From Cymodocea nodosa (lineage: Eukaryota; Streptophyta; Magnoliopsida; Alismatales; Cymodoceaceae), in NCBI GenBank assembly GCA_036874045.1, contig CM072345.1, positions 15,220,001 through 15,284,000 on the forward strand: 64,000 nt of DNA, given 5' to 3'. How positions within the stretch are numbered: the first letter of the stretch is position 1; every line of letters begins with the position of its first letter. This document shows, piece by piece, positions 59,750 through 64,000 of this stretch. The notes under the pieces were generated by a model, which saw only the letters and a program-made list of their open reading frames with translations, had not been told where the DNA came from and ran no database searches. A program made the position numbers and the translations under genes.

Positions 59750-62358
59750 TCAATAAAGTTTACTTGTTCGTGCCTTCCACCCATCGCTGCAGTTTCCCAG
59801 CACCTCCAGTGCAACGTCGACAAGAGAACCCATAGTCGTCCGGTGGCGGCCGAGCCCCGTACCACCGGAGAAGATGACGGAGCACTCGATCTCCGACGTG
59901 GTGTTCGCAGTATTCTCCAGTTCCTTCCCGAGCCCCGCTTCTCTGAAGACCCACCTGTTCACTTCGTCTAGTCTTGTCATCATCCAGGTCGCCAGTTCTA
60001 TGGCGAACCTCCTCGTCCTTGGACATTCGACGCGCGGTCGTCTGTGGTGGCTCAGAGTCTTAACCAGCTTCCGGGCCAGGTCCCCCTCTCCGATGCCGGC
60101 CTTTCGGAATTCCTCCGCTGCTTCTTCCGGACCGAGGAACTTGAATATCTGCGCCGCGAGCCCGAGTGAGTCCTCCAGCATCCTTCCCTCCTCGTGCATC
60201 ACCGCCTTTAGAACCTGCAAGAACACACCGACCGAACGACGGGATTCAGTCCGTCGGTGCACTTCTCATCACGGTCGTAGGAAAGAATTCAATAGCGACC
60301 AGAGTGTACTCACGACGGTTGTCGCAGCTGTGACACCTCTCAGGCGGTGGACGTTGCCGTCTCCGGCATAATCGCAGAGGTTCCGCAGGATCCTCGCAGC
60401 ATTCCTCGTCAACACCGGATGCCCAAGTGCCGACACCAGCCTGTCCACTACCTCCAGCCTCAGGATCCGATCACAGTTCGCCGTGCTTTCCAGGGTCAGC
60501 ATCACTAGCGCCTCCCCGGCGTCGACACTTGCAGAACCCCGCTCCTCCGTCGGCCCAAAGAAGACGGCGAACAGCTCCCGAAAGATCCCGCCTGTGCACC
60601 CGATCCTGTCCTTCGCCTCCCCATCCATCGCTAGGCTGGTCAGGACCTCGATTGCCAGCTTCTGCAGCTTCATGTTGTGGTTATTCTTCTTCCCGTATTG
60701 GAGTACGTCTCTGACGTTACCGACGGTGAAGACTATCTCGGTTAACTCTCGCCGGAGAAGTCTCCCGGTGTACCCCGACGTGCCGGTCAACATCTTCAGC
60801 AGCTGAAGAGAGTACTTTATGCAGTTGATCTGCGTGGGTGTGGTGTAGGTTTGGCCCAGAGCTCGTTCCGCGTCGCCGGTGAAGCCGATCACCTTTGGCA
60901 GCAGCCCTCTGGTGTTTCCGATCTTAGCGCAGTTGTCGTGGTCGTGTGCGAGCTTCTTCAGTATCTGCAGTCCAAGGCAATCGAAGGCCGAGAACTCCTG
61001 GTCCCGTTGGCCACCGGTGGCCGTTCCCTGGCACGTGTCGTGCAACAACGACGATATCGACTCTATCGAACCTGGGATGCCGGCGACGCGGAGGATGTTC
61101 TGTTTCTTCCCCGCAAGTGCCAGCACGATCTCTGCTGCTGCCATTCTTAGCTCTTCCTCTGCCGGATTCTTCCAGTTCAGCATCTCCACCAACCTCTCCA
61201 TCGTCCTAGCGCTGGTCCCCATCTTGCGGAGCGTGTCGGCTGTGTGCTTGTCGTCGGTGACGGACTTGAGGAGGATCCTCGCCCCGATGAGCTGCTCGTC
61301 GGGCGAGTCCGACCCCAGCAGCTCCTCGGAGAAGGAGACCAGGTCCATCTTGAGCCCGTCGAAGATGCTCCCGTCGATGCACCTGGAGTATGCGTCGTAG
61401 AAGAACCGCCTCATCGGCATGGTCTCGGCGTCGAAGCCACATGCCTCGGCCACTTCAACCAGAAGGTCGCAGAAGGTGATCTTCCATTCCCAGTACGCCT
61501 TCTCCAGCAAGAACAGCAGCGCCTCCGCCAGCGCGAGGCCGTAGAATATGTTCAATGCCGACTTGCGGTTCCTCTTGTCCGAGTCACACTTGCTGAAATC
61601 GCCGTAGTCTTGCTTGATCAGCCTCATCAACGACAACGACACACAGGCGGTGGCCGACAGAAGCTGGAACCAGTAGAGGATTCTGGTTTACAGAGAAACT
61701 TCACATTTCAGACCGGCAAAACCACAAGCATCATGGATACGTGTCGGATCTCGATGTTGATGACTAGCATTTACCTGCTGACGTTCTTCGACAGGGACAT
61801 CCATCCGGTGTACGGCAGGAGAGAGACTTCGGTCGAGTTCCACGTTCGCTGGCTACGTATCACACCGTCGCCGGCAACAGTCCCTCGAGTTCCGTGCCGA
61901 CTTCTTCCACCTCTGGACGAACTACCAAAGTTGGTGGACTTCAAGTCCTGGAGCGCAGACTTGATGACCCGGAAGCCACACCGGGCGGAGTTTCGGGAGG
62001 ACGACGACCACGTCGCGTGGTGCTGCCACTCCAGCTCGTGGCTCCGGCTGAAGATCCTGGCGCCTTCGATGAGGAGGATGGTAGTGACGACCAAGAAGTC
62101 CACCTTGTCAAGGGTGATGGCGAAACCACCTAGGAGGACGACGGTGGCCCAGACGAAGCCAAGGGTGCCGAGTCTGCTGGCGGCCTTCTCGAGCACAGCG
62201 AGGCGGAGTGCGAAGAGCGTCAGCTTCTTCTCCGGTGCCTGAGCTTGGGCGCACCCAGCACGGATTGGCTGCAGATCATTCCCTCCGACCTCTGGCTGTC
62301 GCCGATCGACTTGAATTGTCACGCCCAATTCGCCATTCTTCTGCATCACTCCGCTCAT
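59750..62358 (-). CDS. ARM-repeat membrane protein of unknown function
   Basis: Three exons, 62358-61775, 61682-60314 and 60214-59750, join in frame to 805 aa. The N-terminal third has four hydrophobic segments in two pairs: about residues 63-83 (LGTLGFVWATVVLLGGFAIT) and 88-104, then about 197-217 and 233-250. Between them lies the conserved IFSRSHELEWQHHATWS. The rest is alpha-helical with armadillo-like repeats (AAAEIVLALAGKKQNILRVA, LQKLAIEVLTSLAMDG, TRNAARILRNLCDYAG). I recognise a plant-specific family annotated only as ARM-repeat superfamily or PTHR33115-like, without an established function. The gene is GC-rich compared with everything else in the window, as many monocot genes are. 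Both short introns (92 and 99 bp) have GT/AG ends. Confidence 0.9.
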
Positions 62359-62889
62359 ACGTACCCACCAACTATTTCACCGATCAAGATAAACGATACC
62401 CAACAAATTAAGAATATGGTTGGTTTAGTCTGAGCTTTAAATTGCAACAAAAAGCTGATGATCAGAACTAACAGCAGCAGCTTCTTGGTTGCCGAAAGGA
62501 TTCCACTATTCCTGAGTCTAATTAACAACAGAGTACCGGAGAAAGGTGTTATATATATAGATGATGGAGAGATGTACAGGGAGAGTAGATTATTTAATGG
62601 TAGGAGTGCTTGCAAGGGAAGTGAAGCGATGGAGTAGAACGGGTGGAAATGATCATATGGTAAGAAAAGTGTTGGAGGATGGAGTGGGAGCAACACAACC
62701 TAGTACGAGGAGGGATGTGTATATCAATTATCGAAGAGAGAGATTTGATGGTTTCCCATAAGAAACGTCGTGTGGTGTGTGTACACTCGCCAGAGGAGAT
62801 GGATGCTTGGGAGCTTCGCAGGCACGTTCATGGCGTGGGCAAGTGGGAAACCTGAGGTGTGGACGCCACCCACCCCATCTCCCTTGTCT

Positions 62890-62929
62890 TCTCCTCCTCC
62901 TCCTCCTCCTCCTCCTCCTCCTCCTCCTG
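62890..62929. repeat. (CTC)n / (GGA)n microsatellite
   Basis: About 13 uninterrupted trinucleotide copies. It produces spurious poly-Gly, poly-Arg, poly-Pro and poly-Leu frames that are not genes. Confidence 0.9.
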
Positions 62930-63385
62930 GATTCTCGATCGCTTTTCCAACCTTGTCGTTCGGAATTAACACCACAGCTCTGTTTCTTCCAAGCCATCTA
63001 CAGCATACACATAGCAACAAAACACAAGAGACATTCACAGTTTTATCAACTAAAAATTTACTGTTTTCTCTGTGTCGATCGATAAGAAAAAGTTGCCTTC
63101 AACAATTTCTCTGTTTTCACTGCACTTTGAATCTAAAAATTAGACATTTAATGGGGAAGGACAACTGCAATAGGTACGAATGATGAGAGAATGGTGGGGG
63201 GGTGGGGGGGTCCGGTGGTATTATACACAATTCGCCACCTTCCGATCTCCTCGCCGCTGCACCACCATGAGACGTCGTCGAAGGTCGCCGGAGTTACACC
63301 AACTCCACTCCATGGGTGCCCCCCCTTGACTTTCCCGTTCGTAAAAAAAAGAAAAGAAAAGAAAGAAAGAAAGAAATCCACAGAT

Positions 63386-63402
63386 TCACGTGCGACACGT
63401 GA
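63386..63402. promoter_or_regulatory. Palindromic pair of G-boxes
   Basis: TCACGTG CGA CACGTGA is a perfect inverted repeat of two CACGTG G-box/ABRE cores three bases apart, about 1.03 kb upstream of the ARM-repeat start codon. Confidence 0.5.
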
Positions 63403-64000
63403 CTTTGTGCATGAAAAGAAATAAGCCATGCGTTAAAAAAATCAATTATATCAAATGGCCGGTGTAGAAAATATCCATGAATATGAACGGAAAATTGATA
63501 CGTTAAAGACGTCTGGCATCTACGTGCACGCAGCAATACTAAAAGTACGCCCTCATGCTTGAAAGCATGCATAAAAAAAGTAATAAACACATATATGCAC
63601 TGATTAAAACTTATATGTGCTGAGATAAATTAACAAACATGAGTATATAAGGTTCATATTTTAACCATTTTGTTATAGGAGCCAAAATATTTGCTTACAT
63701 TTTAACTATTCTACGTTCAAAATATTTGAAATGTGAAAGTTATGTACACTTAGGCACGAGTATAATTAATTGTTTCGTACTCTTTTATTTAAATACGGAA
63801 AATTTATACTAGGAACACAGATCGTCAAGAAAATTACCATATATTTTTAGACAGAAGTATAAACTATTTGTAACTTATATGCTCGAATATAAATAAGTAA
63901 TCTCTAACATGAGATATTCATATTCTCTTAAATAATAATTTAGTTCATATAAAAAATATTAATTCCTCACTCTAAAACGTAAACATTCAACATGTTGAAT

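Larger units (their letters stand above)
62359..64000 (-). promoter_or_regulatory. Upstream region of the ARM-repeat gene
   Basis: A TATATATA box lies on the minus strand at about 62550-62559, some 195 bp before the ATG. Further upstream come a (CTC)n run at 62890-62929 and a palindromic pair of CACGTG sites at 63386-63402. The final 400 bases are AT-rich with nothing recognised. Confidence 0.5.

Noticed and set aside
60427-62242. Long plus-strand frames opposite the ARM-repeat gene, up to 332 codons
   Set aside because: Shadow frames caused by high GC; the minus strand carries the conserved, properly spliced protein.
62724-63183. Frames with poly-Gly, poly-Arg, poly-Pro or poly-Leu on both strands
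   Set aside because: All arise from the (CTC)n microsatellite at 62890-62929 and have no family resemblance.
1-64000. Gene cluster or novel defence/mobile system
   Set aside because: The genes are unrelated conserved plant genes with separate promoters; nothing indicates a cluster with joint function.

Overview
The window is nuclear DNA of a flowering plant. The genes are split by many GT/AG introns, long AT-rich introns hold decayed retrotransposons, and the proteins are plant-specific families. The mix of a GC-rich two-intron gene with very long introns elsewhere suggests a non-grass monocot, perhaps a palm or a relative; I cannot name the species. No bacterial or viral genes, CRISPR arrays or tRNA/rRNA genes are visible.

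Layout. 1-2.3 kb: a stop-ridden Ty1/copia remnant between LTR-like repeats. 3.2-3.5 kb (-): the first two exons of a HYPK-like gene. 5.5-15.5 kb (-): a complete eight-exon RETICULATA-RELATED (DUF3411) chloroplast protein. 15.5-18.4 kb: a divergent promoter region. 18.4-39.9 kb (+): a 22-coding-exon villin of 946 aa. Its introns hold RTE-type LINE relics, an Au-like SINE, a 725-bp foldback element, a copia RNase H relic and a possible solo LTR. 39.9-43.4 kb: intergenic. 43.4-58.4 kb (+): a 16-exon KEEP ON GOING (KEG) RING/kinase/ankyrin/HERC2-repeat E3 ligase of 1657 aa, with two overlapping uORFs in its leader. 58.1-59.7 kb: convergent 3' ends. 59.75-62.36 kb (-): a three-exon membrane/ARM-repeat protein of 805 aa. 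62.4-64 kb: its promoter side, with a TATA box, a trinucleotide repeat and a palindromic pair of G-boxes.

Exon models were built by hand from splice sites, reading-frame continuity and recalled family conservation. All four complete models close in frame with lengths near those of their families. The genes are ordinary nuclear neighbours, not an operon. Villin (actin bundling) and KEG (trans-Golgi/endosome E3 ligase in ABA signalling) are adjacent, but nothing in the sequence shows a functional link. I saw no convincing new biological system. The most useful second-look items are the KEG uORF pair, the villin 11-nt microexon, the 725-bp inverted-repeat element, the GC-rich pseudogene-like island in the RER intron, and the paired G-boxes.
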